This document shows positions 28,594 through 38,121 of a DNA stretch of 64,000 nucleotides, one piece after another (the first letter of the stretch is position 1; each line of letters starts with the position of its first letter). This stretch comes from G963668655 sp963668655 (lineage in GTDB: Bacteria > Myxococcota_A > SURF-8). The notes below the pieces were generated by a model that searched no databases, was not told the origin of the DNA, and was given only the letters and a program-made list of their open reading frames with translations. The stretch covers positions 496,001 through 560,000 of the forward strand of contig CAXXPQ010000004.1 in the NCBI GenBank assembly GCA_963668655.2, given 5' to 3'. Position numbers and translations under genes: made by a program.

Positions 28594-28618
28594 AAACGCT
28601 TCGGCGGCCGGTTACGGC
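28594..28618. repeat. 25-bp repeat at the 3' end of the paralogous lipoprotein genes, copy 2
   Basis: Exact second copy of 27483-27507, again spanning the end of the coding region and the stop of the paralogue. Confidence 0.8.
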
Positions 28619-29427
28619 AGGCACCAGCCGTTGCATCCGCTGATGACGTCTTCGGTGACCTCGGCTGCGTCGTAATAGAAAATGTCCGGAGTGGATCGGA
28701 TGTTGTTGCACCACCCCACCAACCCTTCCGTGGGACAGTTGGCGTTGGTTTTCAAGTACGTCTCCGAACAATTCGATTGAGCGTCCGGCAGATTCTGATA
28801 TTCTTTGCAATGAGTTGCAGCGGCCGTCGGGTCGCAGACGCCCGGCGCCGGTTTCCGGCTGCAATCGAGTTCCATTTCGCCGCCGTCCTCGAAGGAACAC
28901 CACGCCCCGGAATCGCCGGTGAGCGTTTCACAGATATCGGCCTTCTGTTCGTGAAGCCCCGCGACGTACTTCGGGATCTGTTCCGGCGTAAAGGTCCAGC
29001 GGCTTTCGACGACGCGGCCCAGGGTTTCGTCCGAAAGGCGGCAAACGCCCACGAAAAACAGATCGGACGGAATCTCGCACGGAATCTCGTCCCACAGTCC
29101 GAAAATCACGTTCCGGCAGTTCTCCCGAAGAGAGATCGAGTCGCCGTCGTAGTATTCGTAGCAGGCCGCCCCCGCCAGCGTGCACGATCCCACCAGGAAA
29201 TCCCGGGGCAGCGCGCAGCCCTCCAGGGGGCCCGTGTCGGGTTCTTCGGCGTCGTCGCTGTCGGCATCGCCGTCGGTCGCGGCGTCCGCATCGCCGTCGG
29301 ATTCGCTCCGGTCCGTGTCTCCGTCCGATTCGTCTCCATCGGAGGCGTCGTCCCCGGAGGAGCAGGCCAGGCAAAGCGAAAGCGTCAGGAACATCAAAAG
29401 CGGCAACGAAAGGCGTTTCCAGTTCAT
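28612..29427 (-). CDS. DGD-linker lipoprotein, paralogue B
   Basis: The 271-residue lipoprotein carries lipobox SLCLACSSGDD and a shorter DGD linker than its paralogue (about 50 residues). The Cys-rich domain matches: FLVGSCTLAGAACYEYY, GVCRLSDETLGRVVESRW, AWCSFEDGGEMELDCSRK and LVGWCNNIRSTPDIFYYDA, ending in CNGWCLP. AAGGGGATGAAAG precedes the ATG. The two genes are 199 bp apart and most likely arose by tandem duplication. Function unknown. Confidence 0.85.
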   Translation of the reverse strand: MNWKRLSLPLLMFLTLSLCLACSSGDDASDGDESDGDTDRSESDGDADAATDGDADSDDAEEPDTGPLEGCALPRDFLVGSCTLAGAACYEYYDGDSISLRENCRNVIFGLWDEIPCEIPSDLFFVGVCRLSDETLGRVVESRWTFTPEQIPKYVAGLHEQKADICETLTGDSGAWCSFEDGGEMELDCSRKPAPGVCDPTAAATHCKEYQNLPDAQSNCSETYLKTNANCPTEGLVGWCNNIRSTPDIFYYDAAEVTEDVISGCNGWCLP

Positions 29428-29631
29428 CTTTCATCCCCTTGCATGAGAAATCAAATTCCGATGATGAATACCAATCGATAAGTATCACAATACATGATAT
29501 TAATCCATTCCTTTCTTCGGGATGCGAGAGAGATCGGGGACGGAGGATCCGAATATCCTCCGGCTCTCCCCGGGATATCGAGGCGGGATTCGTTGCGGGT
29601 TTCGCGGCCGTTTTCCGGGCGGGACGGCCGG

Positions 29632-30723
29632 TCAGCCGATCTCCAGCATGCGTTCCAGCGCCTTTCTGGCGTCGATCTTGACGTCCTCCGGAACGCGGAT
29701 GACGTTTCCGCCGCCCTCCTTCAGCACGTCCAGCGTATAGGCCAGGTCGCTCAGCGTGGTGCGGTACATGTTCACGCACATGGGGCAGTCCTCTTCGCCC
29801 AGGGGCATGACGCGCTTTTTGGGCGTTTCGTCGATCATGCGGGCCACCAGGTTCAGTTCCGTGCCGATGGCCACGGCCGCGCCTTCCGGCAGGGATTCCA
29901 CGTACTTCACGATCTGCACCGTACTCCCGGAGGCGTCCGCGGCGGCCACGACCTCCTCCCGGCATTCCGGATGCACGATGATCTTCACGCCCTCCACCTT
30001 CCGGCGCAGGCTCTCGATCATCTCCACCGTATAGTTCATGTGAACGTGACAGTGACCCGGCCAGAGGATCACCCGGGCGCGCTCCAGCGCCTCCCGGTCG
30101 TGGCCGCCCAGCGGTAGATTCACGTCCCAGAGCAGCACGGCCTCCCTGGGGATGCCCATGCGATTGGCCGTGTTGCGGCCCAGGTGCTCGTCCGGGAAGA
30201 AAAAGACCTTCTCGCCGCGCTCGTAGGCATAGGCGAAGGCCCGGTGGGCGTTGGAAGACGTGCAGGTCAGACCCTTGTTCCTACCGCAGAAGGCTTTCAA
30301 TCGGGCGGTGGAATTCATATAGGAAACCGGAATCACCGTTTCGGTGTCCAGCACCTGCCCTAATTCCTCCCAGACCCGCATGACCTGGAAATCCGGGGCC
30401 ATGTCCGCCATGGGACAACCCGCGTAGGGGTTCGGCAGGATGACCGTCTGGTCGGGCGAAGCCAGAATGTCCGCCGATTCCGCCATGAAATGCACGCCGC
30501 AGAACACGATCGTCCGGGCGTCCTTCCTGGCGGCGGCCTTGGCGCTCAGGGCGTAGCTGTCTCCCAGAAAATCTCCGAAGGGCACGATCTCCCTGCGCTG
30601 GTAGTGGTGAGCCAGGATGACCAGATCCTTGCCCATTTCCGCCTTCCTGCGGCGAATGATCTCGCGGCAGGTTTCCTCGTCCATCTTCCGATACCGCTCC
30701 GGCGTCTCCACGATCTCCGGCAT
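29632..30723 (-). CDS. nadA: Quinolinate synthase A
   Basis: NadA condenses iminoaspartate and dihydroxyacetone phosphate to quinolinate in NAD synthesis, using a 4Fe-4S cluster. The 363-residue form starts at MPEIVETP, behind GGAGAAGGACAAC; an ATG 15 bp upstream has no site. Motifs: LAHHYQRREI, FCGVHFMAESADIL (first cluster Cys), PGHCHVH, HPECREEV (second cluster Cys), and EDCPMCVNMY with the third. Neither nadB nor nadC is in the window. It is divergent from the LysR-type gene. Confidence 0.96.
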   Translation of the reverse strand: MPEIVETPERYRKMDEETCREIIRRRKAEMGKDLVILAHHYQRREIVPFGDFLGDSYALSAKAAARKDARTIVFCGVHFMAESADILASPDQTVILPNPYAGCPMADMAPDFQVMRVWEELGQVLDTETVIPVSYMNSTARLKAFCGRNKGLTCTSSNAHRAFAYAYERGEKVFFFPDEHLGRNTANRMGIPREAVLLWDVNLPLGGHDREALERARVILWPGHCHVHMNYTVEMIESLRRKVEGVKIIVHPECREEVVAAADASGSTVQIVKYVESLPEGAAVAIGTELNLVARMIDETPKKRVMPLGEEDCPMCVNMYRTTLSDLAYTLDVLKEGGGNVIRVPEDVKIDARKALERMLEIG

Positions 30724-30999
30724 GTTGTCCTTCTCCATCCGGGCCGTTCCGGCCCCGTTGTTTCCGCCAACCCTTCGACCCACCGAATAACATGAACGTC
30801 CGCCTTTGGCAAGCGCGCCGCGCACACGACCCGCGCCCGTCGTCCGCCTCAAACCGGGCCGCCCTTCGAAAGCGCCGTTTCGCATTCATTTCAGCAACTT
30901 TCCCCCGGCGCCCCTCCCGTCGGCGAAAACGATTTTTCGCTTCACCGGCATGACGCGATGCGTATATATTCGGTTTTCTAATACTTTTTATAAATATCC
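30724..30999. other. Intergenic region between nadA and the LysR-type gene
   Basis: The 5' part carries an open extension of the nadA frame with no start signal. The 3' part (30960-31000) is AT-rich. No gene, hairpin or binding site was firmly recognised apart from the promoter that begins at 31000. Confidence 0.5.
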
Positions 31000-31028
31000 T
31001 TGCAATTAATAGGATCCGGTTGTATGGT
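31000..31028 (+). promoter_or_regulatory. Sigma70-type promoter of the LysR-type gene
   Basis: TTGCAA (31000-31005) and TATGGT (31023-31028), spacer 17, lie about 70 bp upstream of the ATG at 31098. Confidence 0.55.
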
Positions 31029-31097
31029 ATGGCGGATTTTTCGAGGCAAACGGTCCCATCCGGGCAAGACTTCTACGAGCAGAGATTGAGTGGAACC

Positions 31098-32072
31098 ATG
31101 CTGAACATCTACACGCTGCACTATTTTTACGTAACGGCCCAGCACCTGAATTTCAGCCGGGCGGCCAAGCATCTGTACATCACCCAGCCCGCCTTGAGCA
31201 AACAGATCCAGCAGTTGGAGGAACAGCTTCAGGTCCGCCTGTTCGACCGCACGAAACGTTCGGTGAAGCTCACCGAGGCCGGCATGGTGCTCCTGGACCA
31301 CTGCCGTATCATTTTCCAGTCCCTGGCGGATCTGGAAATGGCCATGGACCAGTTTCGCAAGGAAGTGCGCGGCACCCTGCGCATCGCCGCCACGCCCAGC
31401 CTGGGCAACTATCTGCTTCCGGATTTTCTGAAGGAATTCAGCAACCGTTTTCCCCAGATCATGCTGCACACGGTGTTCAAACCCGTGGACGAAATCGTCT
31501 ACATGCTACGCACCGGGGAACTGGATTTCGGACTCGTGAACACCGGAACCCATTTCGACGGCCTGGTCTCGAAAAGCATGGGCGGCCAGCCGCTGGTCTT
31601 CATCTGCTCCAAGAACTGCGACCACTCCTGTCCGGCCGGAAAGCAGAACAAGATCCAGATCGAGGATCTGGGAAGCTGCCGCTTCATCGCTTTCAACAAA
31701 AGCAGCCTGACCCGCCGCACGGTGGACGAACTGGTCAAGGAACACGGCGTCCAGCTCAACACCGTCATCGAGTCGGAAAACATCGAGATCATCAAGAGCA
31801 TGGTCATCCGGGGTATGGGCGGCTCCATCGTGCCGGAATGCACCATTCGTCACGAATTGAAGGACAAGCTGCTTACGGTCAAGAAAATGGACGGCGTCAG
31901 CGTCACCCGGCCCGTGAATCTCTACTACAAGGAAGACCTGACCTTCAGCAAGGCGCACGAGGAATTTCTAAGCATCTACGAGGAATTGTGCAGCACGAAC
32001 CCGGAAGACATCCTCCTGAAAAAAGCACGGAAAAAGAAAAACGGCGCTTCCCGGAAGGCGGCGGCGAACTGA
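31098..32072 (+). CDS. LysR family transcriptional regulator
   Basis: The 324-residue regulator has the LysR winged-helix domain (FYVTAQHLNFSRAAKHLYIT, then QPALSKQIQQLEEQLQVRLF and KRSVKLTEAG) and a periplasmic-binding-protein-like effector domain (GTLRIAATPSLGNYLLP; IEIIKSMVIRGMGGSIVPE). The C-terminus ends in a basic tail. Frames are open upstream to 31020, but MLNIYTLHYF matches the family start. Target and effector are unknown. The gene is divergent from nadA, and LysR proteins often regulate the divergent gene, but that link is only suggestive here. Confidence 0.93.
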   Translation: MLNIYTLHYFYVTAQHLNFSRAAKHLYITQPALSKQIQQLEEQLQVRLFDRTKRSVKLTEAGMVLLDHCRIIFQSLADLEMAMDQFRKEVRGTLRIAATPSLGNYLLPDFLKEFSNRFPQIMLHTVFKPVDEIVYMLRTGELDFGLVNTGTHFDGLVSKSMGGQPLVFICSKNCDHSCPAGKQNKIQIEDLGSCRFIAFNKSSLTRRTVDELVKEHGVQLNTVIESENIEIIKSMVIRGMGGSIVPECTIRHELKDKLLTVKKMDGVSVTRPVNLYYKEDLTFSKAHEEFLSIYEELCSTNPEDILLKKARKKKNGASRKAAAN

Positions 32073-32180
32073 TTTCCGCCCCGTTTCGCGTCGCATGAAG
32101 GGACCGTTCTCGCCGAGGCGGGCCGTCCGGCGTGGGTGCGGCGAGGAAGGCGGGCGTTTACAACGAACCGGAGAACGAGC

Positions 32181-32804
32181 ATGACCCAGGACAACGGAAA
32201 TCTGAAACGGCAGTTCATGAATCTGCTCCGGGGCTCGCGGGAACAGGCCGTGGAAGTGGCCGAGGAAATCCGCGAATCCGCCACCCGGCTCCGGGATCGG
32301 CTGGACGAGGAAAAGTCCCTGCGCGAACGCAAGCGGCTTCTCTCGAAGCTGGGCAAGAGCCTGTACGCCGACTATCGCGGAGGAACGTGGACGCCGCCGG
32401 ACTCCGTTCGGGAACTGATCGAGGAACTGGACGCGCTGCCCGATCCCTACGGAACGTCCAATCCGGATCGGGACGAGACGCTGGAGCGGCTGGCCGACAC
32501 GGCCGATTCCGTCATCCGGGGCGTGGCCTCGGGCGTGGGGGCCTGGCTGTCCGACGCCCGGCGGACTTCGGCGAAATCAGCGGATGAACCGGCGGAGCCG
32601 TCGCCTCCGGATCCGTCCCCGGCTCCGGAAGCGGCTTCCGAGGCCAAGAAGCCCAAAACCCGCAGAAAATCCGCCACGGAAAAGAAATCCGACGCCGCAT
32701 CCAAGGCCCAAAGCGACGCGCCCAGAACCGGCAGGAAAACCTCCCGCAATTCCGTGCTGCCGAAGGATCCGCTGGAAGATCTGAAGGACGATCCGAAGTC
32801 CTGA
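32181..32804 (+). CDS. Hydrophilic helical protein of unknown function
   Basis: The 207-residue protein starts at MTQDNGNLK, behind GGAGAACGAGC. The N-terminal 125 residues are charged helices (FMNLLRGSREQAVEVAEEI; LRDRLDEEKSLRERKRLLSK), and the remainder is a Pro/Ala then Lys/Ser/Thr-rich tail (KPKTRRKSATEKKSD). It has no Cys, signal peptide or membrane segment. The tail resembles nucleic-acid- or granule-associated proteins; no family was recognised. Confidence 0.75.
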   Translation: MTQDNGNLKRQFMNLLRGSREQAVEVAEEIRESATRLRDRLDEEKSLRERKRLLSKLGKSLYADYRGGTWTPPDSVRELIEELDALPDPYGTSNPDRDETLERLADTADSVIRGVASGVGAWLSDARRTSAKSADEPAEPSPPDPSPAPEAASEAKKPKTRRKSATEKKSDAASKAQSDAPRTGRKTSRNSVLPKDPLEDLKDDPKS

Positions 32805-32829
32805 TTTCCGGCGGTTTTCAAACCTTCCC

Positions 32830-33402
32830 CTACAAATTGCAGTATCGTTCCATCCTATCCGGATAATAGGTTGTGCAGGAAGGATTCTCCGTCATGCAGT
32901 ATTCAACGCAAGCGTCGCATTGGGCTGTAATGCAGCCGTACGAGTATATTCCGCAGCCGAATACGCTCTGACATAAATTATCCGGAACCGTCTGTTCGAC
33001 CACGCAGGAGTAATAGGTTTTACACGCTTCCCGGTTGTCCGAGCCGCAGACGGACTCGGCCGTCGCCAGGATGCAGGCTTCCCACAGGCCCGCGCCGCAA
33101 TTGGGGAACTCCTGGTTGTTTTCGGGGCAGGTTTCAGCATCGATGAAGATGTGCGCCGGAATCTCGGCTTCGCCGTCTTCGCAGGCGCTTTCGTCCAAAG
33201 CGGTCTGCAAGCGGCCGTATTTCCATTCGCAGGCCGCCTGGCGCTCCGTGGAATCCAGGGTGGAAAGTCTCCGGTCGGCGTAAAATCCCGACGCGCCCAC
33301 GTCCTCCACCTCTTTTTCCGAATCGCCGCAGCCTGGAAGCGAGAACAGCCACGAGCCGGCGAACAGCAGGATCGCGATGGCTCGAACGATTCCGGTTTTC
33401 AT
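32830..33402 (-). CDS. Small Cys-rich lipoprotein
   Basis: The 190-residue lipoprotein has a signal peptide with lipobox SLPGCGDSE. The mature part contains about 16 Cys, spaced in the pattern GLWEACILATAESVCGSD, YYSCVVEQTVPDNLCQ, CGIYSYGCITAQCDACVEYC and SCTTYY, suggesting a disulfide-rich extracytoplasmic domain. It lacks the DGD linker of the other lipoproteins. It is convergent with the gene at 32181. No family recognised. Confidence 0.8.
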   Translation of the reverse strand: MKTGIVRAIAILLFAGSWLFSLPGCGDSEKEVEDVGASGFYADRRLSTLDSTERQAACEWKYGRLQTALDESACEDGEAEIPAHIFIDAETCPENNQEFPNCGAGLWEACILATAESVCGSDNREACKTYYSCVVEQTVPDNLCQSVFGCGIYSYGCITAQCDACVEYCMTENPSCTTYYPDRMERYCNL

Positions 33403-33632
33403 GTTGATTCCTCCGTCGATGCCCGAATTTCCGTCCCCGTTTTCGGGTTGCGCCTCGATTTTGCACCCAGGATTGTAAAATATCCGCCGCCGGGTGGCTT
33501 GTCAAGCCCGCCCGGCTTCCCCTCTTGATCCAGAATTTCCATCCGACCCGCAAACCTCTCTTGCCTGATTGTTAGCATTTTGTTAGGATTCCGTCAGGAT
33601 CGTAATTCAAGGCTGCAATCATGGAGGCTCTC

Positions 33633-35372
33633 ATGCGCATTTTCCTGCTGACCCTGCTGGCCGTTTCGCTTTTGTTTGGCTGCTCCTCCTCGGATGACGC
33701 CGATACTTCCGACGGCGATTTCACGCCGGATGGAGACGAATCGGAAACCGACGCCCCCGATCCGGACGGAGACGCCGACACGGCGGAAGCCGACGCGGAA
33801 GAGGAAGCGGAAGTGGAAGCGGATCCTTCCCTCTTGCAGGCCCACACCACGCTGGTTCAGCGCCTGGAACCGATCTTCAGCGAATACGGCGACGAATGCG
33901 AGGACGACGACTCGGATTACTGCGAGAATCCGGCCCTGGCCGTGCCGGACCTGGAGGTTTTCGAGCAGGCGGGCTTCGGCGAATGGCGGACGTCGGAAGG
34001 CGAGGCCTTCGGCCGGGAATACGCTCCGGGGGCTACGGAAACGGAATACGGAACGCGACGCTCGCTCTTCACCTGGGCGCACATGAGCGATATCCACATC
34101 ACGGACGAGGAATCGCCCAGCCGGCTGGCGCTCTACGACACCATGGCGATTCCCTCCGCCCTGCGCCCCCAGGACATTTACAGCGAAGTCGTGCTGGACG
34201 CGGCCGTGCGGACCATCAATTATTTTCACGCGCAAAGCCCCATCGATCTGGTCCTGGCCAGCGGCGACATGTCCGACAACGCCCAATACAATGAAATCCG
34301 CAATTTCATCGGCATCATGAACGGCGGCCTCGTGGATCCGGATTCAGGAAACGACGACGATCCCGTCCCGGGCGAATCGAACGATCCGCAGGATGTCTTC
34401 GAGGCGGAAGGCTTGCAGGGAATTCCCTGGATCGTGGCCCTGGGCAACCACGATCAACTCATTCTGGGCAACTGGGAGATTTCGGAGGATCGCATCGCGA
34501 CGACGAAAAGCGGCGACGCCTCCGGGGGAACGCGCGACGGCGAAACCTTCGAGATCGTCAGCGGCGATATCGTGGCCGACGAAAACCGCATGGCTTTGCC
34601 GCATCAGGACATGATCCGCATGTTCGCGGAAGATCCGGCGGCGATGGAAGGCCATGGATTCACTCAGGAAAACGTTGCGGAAAATCGCGGGTATTACGTA
34701 TACGAGCCGAACGGAAACGCCATCGTGCGGTTCATCGTGCTGGATTCCGCCTATCGTCCGTACGGCTACGATTCCTCCTCGCTGACCTTCGTCAGTCCCG
34801 TAATCGACCGCGATCAGCACGACGATTTTCTGGTTCCGGAACTGGAACGCGCCAAGACGGACCGCAAATTCGTGATCGTCAGCATGCACCACGGAAGCTG
34901 GAAACTCCAGGACGACGGCTATCCGGAGGATTACATCACCACGGAAACGCTGGTGAATACGCTGAGCGCCTATCCGAACGTGCTGATTCACTGCATCGGC
35001 CACAGCCACGAAAACACGCTCGCCCTGCACGCCGCCGAGGACGACGAAAGCGGATATTTCGAGATCCAGGCCAGTTCGCTCATCGACTGGCCCCAGCAGT
35101 TCCGCTTCTTCGAACTGGTGGACAACGGCAACGGCACGCTCTCCGTCTACACCGTGGTGGTCGATCACCAGAACGAATTCGGATCGATGTCGGAAATCAG
35201 CCGCGCGTATTCCCTGATCGACGTGCAGACCGGCTGGGGAGAAGGCGGCTCGGGCGTTTCCGAACAGCGCAACGTGGAAATGATCTTCACCATCCCCGAT
35301 GGATTCGAGGACGCCATCGACCAAGCCGCGGCGCGTGAAAACGTCCAGGCCGTCACCACCTGGACGGAATAA
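33633..35372 (+). CDS. Metallophosphoesterase lipoprotein with DGD linker
   Basis: The 579-residue lipoprotein starts at MRIFLLTLL, 5 nt after GGAGG; the earlier ATG at 33621 would place the RBS inside the gene. Lipobox LLFGCSSSDD is followed by a DGD/Glu-rich linker. The calcineurin-type phosphoesterase domain has HMSDIHITDE, ASGDMSDN, GNHDQL, MHHGSW and IGHSHENTLA. These five blocks bind two metals. Substrate unknown; the fold fits surface nucleotidase or phosphodiesterase activity. Confidence 0.9.
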   Translation: MRIFLLTLLAVSLLFGCSSSDDADTSDGDFTPDGDESETDAPDPDGDADTAEADAEEEAEVEADPSLLQAHTTLVQRLEPIFSEYGDECEDDDSDYCENPALAVPDLEVFEQAGFGEWRTSEGEAFGREYAPGATETEYGTRRSLFTWAHMSDIHITDEESPSRLALYDTMAIPSALRPQDIYSEVVLDAAVRTINYFHAQSPIDLVLASGDMSDNAQYNEIRNFIGIMNGGLVDPDSGNDDDPVPGESNDPQDVFEAEGLQGIPWIVALGNHDQLILGNWEISEDRIATTKSGDASGGTRDGETFEIVSGDIVADENRMALPHQDMIRMFAEDPAAMEGHGFTQENVAENRGYYVYEPNGNAIVRFIVLDSAYRPYGYDSSSLTFVSPVIDRDQHDDFLVPELERAKTDRKFVIVSMHHGSWKLQDDGYPEDYITTETLVNTLSAYPNVLIHCIGHSHENTLALHAAEDDESGYFEIQASSLIDWPQQFRFFELVDNGNGTLSVYTVVVDHQNEFGSMSEISRAYSLIDVQTGWGEGGSGVSEQRNVEMIFTIPDGFEDAIDQAAARENVQAVTTWTE

Positions 35373-35975
35373 TACGTTCGCGCCCTTTCGGCTTTTTTCT
35401 TTTTCGTTCGTCTCCATTCGGATACTTTGGCCTATGGTGCGTTTTCGCCCTGCATAGGGGCGGAAAACGCCGGGCGAAGATCGTTGGAACCCCTGGTTAT
35501 TACAGGATTTTCTCGCCCGAAAACGCTCTTTTCTGGCGACCGTCCGGACGAAGCACCCGATTTCCGCTCTTTCGATGCACGCCGGATTCTCGATCGAATG
35601 AGCCGAAACCTGCCGTTATTCCTATGTTTTTCCGTCCAACGACCTCCAAACGGCCATCGGCGTCGAACGCCTCGAAAACGCGATTTTCCGCGCCCGAGCC
35701 GGGTGAAGGTTTAAATCGTACAATTCCTCCGTATTTCCGGCAGGTTACATACCCAAACACGCGTACCCGGACGGAACGCGGAAAGCCCCCCGAAAAACAC
35801 CCCGATTCGTATTGAGTTTTCACGTCCACGTTCTTGAATTTATATAAGCACATATATTTTATCGATCCTCGATTTTCCACCCGCGAGTCCGACGCGGATG
35901 CATCCTTCCTTTCCACGCTCGCCGGTCGCCCGTCCGGCCGCCCGCCTTTCAGGTTCGGGAATCCGCCGCGCAAGC
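35373..35975. other. Long intergenic region without recognised gene
   Basis: About 600 bp. Short frames exist on both strands (for example 35427-35714 plus, 35500-35973 minus), but none has an RBS or a recognisable domain, and they overlap one another. An AT-rich stretch (35838-35870) and the motif GTATTTCCGGCAGGTTACATAC at 35731-35752 are present, similar to one at 23789. Confidence 0.5.
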
Positions 35976-36004
35976 TTGCGATTGTGTTTGGATTGCGTTA
36001 TAAA
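35976..36004 (+). promoter_or_regulatory. Sigma70-type promoter of hisC
   Basis: TTGCGA (35976-35981) and TATAAA (35999-36004), spacer 17, lie 50 bp before the hisC ATG. They are the best match in the upstream region. Confidence 0.6.
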
Positions 36005-36055
36005 CGGGTCGAGCGCGTTCTTCCCTTTTCTGGCGATCATCGGAAAGGAATTCTC

Positions 36056-37174
36056 ATGCCGCTGAAAAACCTGCTGCGCCGGCCCCTGCGATCCTTTAAA
36101 CCCTACGTTGCCGGAAAACCCATCGAGGAAGTTCGGCGGGAATACGGACTGACCGGCCGCATCGCCAAACTGGCTTCCAATGAAAACCCGCTGGGAACCT
36201 CGCCCATGGCGCTCGAAGCCATGCGGAAAGCGGTGGAAAACGTCGCGCTGTACCCGGACGACAACTCCTATTACTTCCGGAAAAAGGTGGCGGAACGCTA
36301 CGGCGTGGAACTGGAAAACGTCTTCGCGGCCTCGGGCAGCGTGGAAGTGATCGAACTGGCCGGCATCGCCTTTCTGGATCCCGGAGACGCCGTGGTCACC
36401 AGCGAGCGCACCTTCGCCATCTATTTCCTGGCCACCCTGAAATTCGACGGCGACCTGCGCCTGGTTCCCATGATCGACGGCGGCTATCGCTACGACCTGG
36501 ACGCCCTGGCGGCGAGGATCGACGAAAAGACGAAGATCGTTTTTCTGGCCAACCCCACCAACCCCACCGGAACCTGGTTTACGGGCACGGAATTCGACGC
36601 CTTCATGGAAAAGGTGCCCGAGGACGTGCTGGTGGTCTACGACAGCGCCTACGAAGAATACTTCACCGAAAGCGACATGCCGGATCCCATGAAGCACTTC
36701 CACGCCGGGCGGCGGCTGCTTTACGTGCGCACCTTCAGCAAGGCGTACGGCCTGGCGGGCGTCCGTGCGGGCCTGGCGGTGGGGCCGAAGGACATCATCC
36801 ACGGCCTGATGACCTGCCGCTTCCCCTTCAACATGAACCTGGTGGCCCAGGCCGGAGCCATGGCCGCTTTAGACGACGTGGAATTCGTGGAGCGTTCGCG
36901 GGAACACAACACGAAGGAACTGGTTTTCCTGCGGGAAGGTCTAGCCGATCTGCCCGTCACCGTGCCGCCCAGCCAGGGAAACTTCCTGTTGGTGGACACG
37001 CCCAAGGACGCCGGGTGGCTGTTTCAGGAGTTGCAGAAAAAGGGCGTCATCGTGCGGCCCATGGGCGGATACGCCATGCCGGGCGCCATTCGGGTGAACA
37101 CCGGATTGCGGGAAGACAACGAAGCGTTCCTGCGTCACTTCCGAGAACTGGTTCTGCAAGAGACGCCCGCGTAG
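36056..37174 (+). CDS. hisC: Histidinol-phosphate aminotransferase
   Basis: HisC transfers the amino group of glutamate to imidazole-acetol phosphate in histidine synthesis. The 372-residue PLP enzyme has KLASNENPLGTSPMALEAM, the FLANPTNPTGTW motif, YDSAYEEYF, and the PLP Lys in TFSKAYGLAGVRAGLAVG. AAAGGA precedes the ATG. No other his genes are here, so related aminotransferases of this family cannot be excluded. It converges with the MaoC-type gene, 20 bp apart. Confidence 0.9.
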   Translation: MPLKNLLRRPLRSFKPYVAGKPIEEVRREYGLTGRIAKLASNENPLGTSPMALEAMRKAVENVALYPDDNSYYFRKKVAERYGVELENVFAASGSVEVIELAGIAFLDPGDAVVTSERTFAIYFLATLKFDGDLRLVPMIDGGYRYDLDALAARIDEKTKIVFLANPTNPTGTWFTGTEFDAFMEKVPEDVLVVYDSAYEEYFTESDMPDPMKHFHAGRRLLYVRTFSKAYGLAGVRAGLAVGPKDIIHGLMTCRFPFNMNLVAQAGAMAALDDVEFVERSREHNTKELVFLREGLADLPVTVPPSQGNFLLVDTPKDAGWLFQELQKKGVIVRPMGGYAMPGAIRVNTGLREDNEAFLRHFRELVLQETPA

Positions 37175-37194
37175 GCTGTACGCGCCGAATTCCC

Positions 37195-38085
37195 TCAGCG
37201 CGCACGAACGAAACCCCGGCCCAGCGCCTCCGCGCCGTCCTCGCGATAAACCGAAAAACCGTAATCCTGATCTTCCGCAGTCGAGTCCGGCGAGAGCCCA
37301 CGGGCATGCACCCGCAGGGTCGAACCCGGGGACACGAAGCCGCTGAAACGGCAGGCGATCTCTTTCAACCGCGCGGGATCTCCTCCCAGGACGCCGTTGC
37401 AGAACGCCGTGGCGGCCCGGGCCAGGGTCGCGGTTCCCTGGTAGATCACGCCGGGCAGCCCCACCGCGCGGGCGAAAGCGTTCGAGGTGTGGATGGGAAA
37501 AATGATATCCGTGCAGCCGTCGTAGAGATGGGCGGCCTCGGGCGGGATGAAGACACGCTCGTCCAGGACGGTCTCGCCCGGGCCCGACTTGGCGGCCGGC
37601 TTCGGCGCGCTCGCGGGAAGCGTCTCCCGTCCCCGCCCTTCTCCCCGACAGGCCACGCCCCGGAAAAGCGCCGTGGCGTATTCGGTGAACAGCGGCCCGT
37701 TCTTCCCCGCGGCTTCCAGACACAGCACCAGAAGCGTCCCGGCGGAAACCGGCGATACGGCGGCCACCCGTCCCGTGATGCGGATGTCGTCGCCGGGGCG
37801 CATGGGTTCGTGGAAGATCAGATGCTCCCCGGCGTGCACCATGGACAAGACGGCCTCGGGCGGCAGGCGATCTCCCAGGCGTTCCGACAGGCCGGTCATC
37901 ACGGGCCAGGTCAGCACCACCGCGAAAAGCGGGTGCGCCACGACGCCTCCCGGTCGGGCGTCGTCCAGATAGCGCAGATTGGCGTCGCCCACGGCGGCGG
38001 CATGCTTCATGCTGTCGCGCACGTCCAGGCGGCGGGAGAAGGGTTCGATTTCCAGGCCGACGATGGCCGGATCGATGACGGTCAT
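37195..38085 (-). CDS. Double-hotdog MaoC-type dehydratase
   Basis: The 296-residue protein has two hotdog folds. The N-terminal half resembles FAS1-type dehydratase domains (DDARPGGVVAHPLFAVVL; FHEPMRPGDDIRITGRV). The C-terminal half has the MaoC hydratase signature (TDIIFPIHTSNAFARAVG; GVIYQGTATLARAATAF). Such enzymes hydrate or dehydrate acyl-CoA or acyl-ACP. The catalytic Asp-His pair region appears replaced by FPIHTSNAFARAVG, so activity is likely but not certain. Confidence 0.85.
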   Translation of the reverse strand: MTVIDPAIVGLEIEPFSRRLDVRDSMKHAAAVGDANLRYLDDARPGGVVAHPLFAVVLTWPVMTGLSERLGDRLPPEAVLSMVHAGEHLIFHEPMRPGDDIRITGRVAAVSPVSAGTLLVLCLEAAGKNGPLFTEYATALFRGVACRGEGRGRETLPASAPKPAAKSGPGETVLDERVFIPPEAAHLYDGCTDIIFPIHTSNAFARAVGLPGVIYQGTATLARAATAFCNGVLGGDPARLKEIACRFSGFVSPGSTLRVHARGLSPDSTAEDQDYGFSVYREDGAEALGRGFVRAR

Positions 38086-38121
38086 GGAGACGTTTCCTTG
38101 TATGATGCGTTTCCCTGTCGC

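Noticed and set aside
28928..29965. 345-residue minus-strand frame across nadA and a lipoprotein gene
   Set aside because: It runs in another frame through two genes with clear products.
35500..35973. 157-residue minus-strand frame in the long intergenic region
   Set aside because: No RBS, no domain, and composition like non-coding DNA; described as intergenic.
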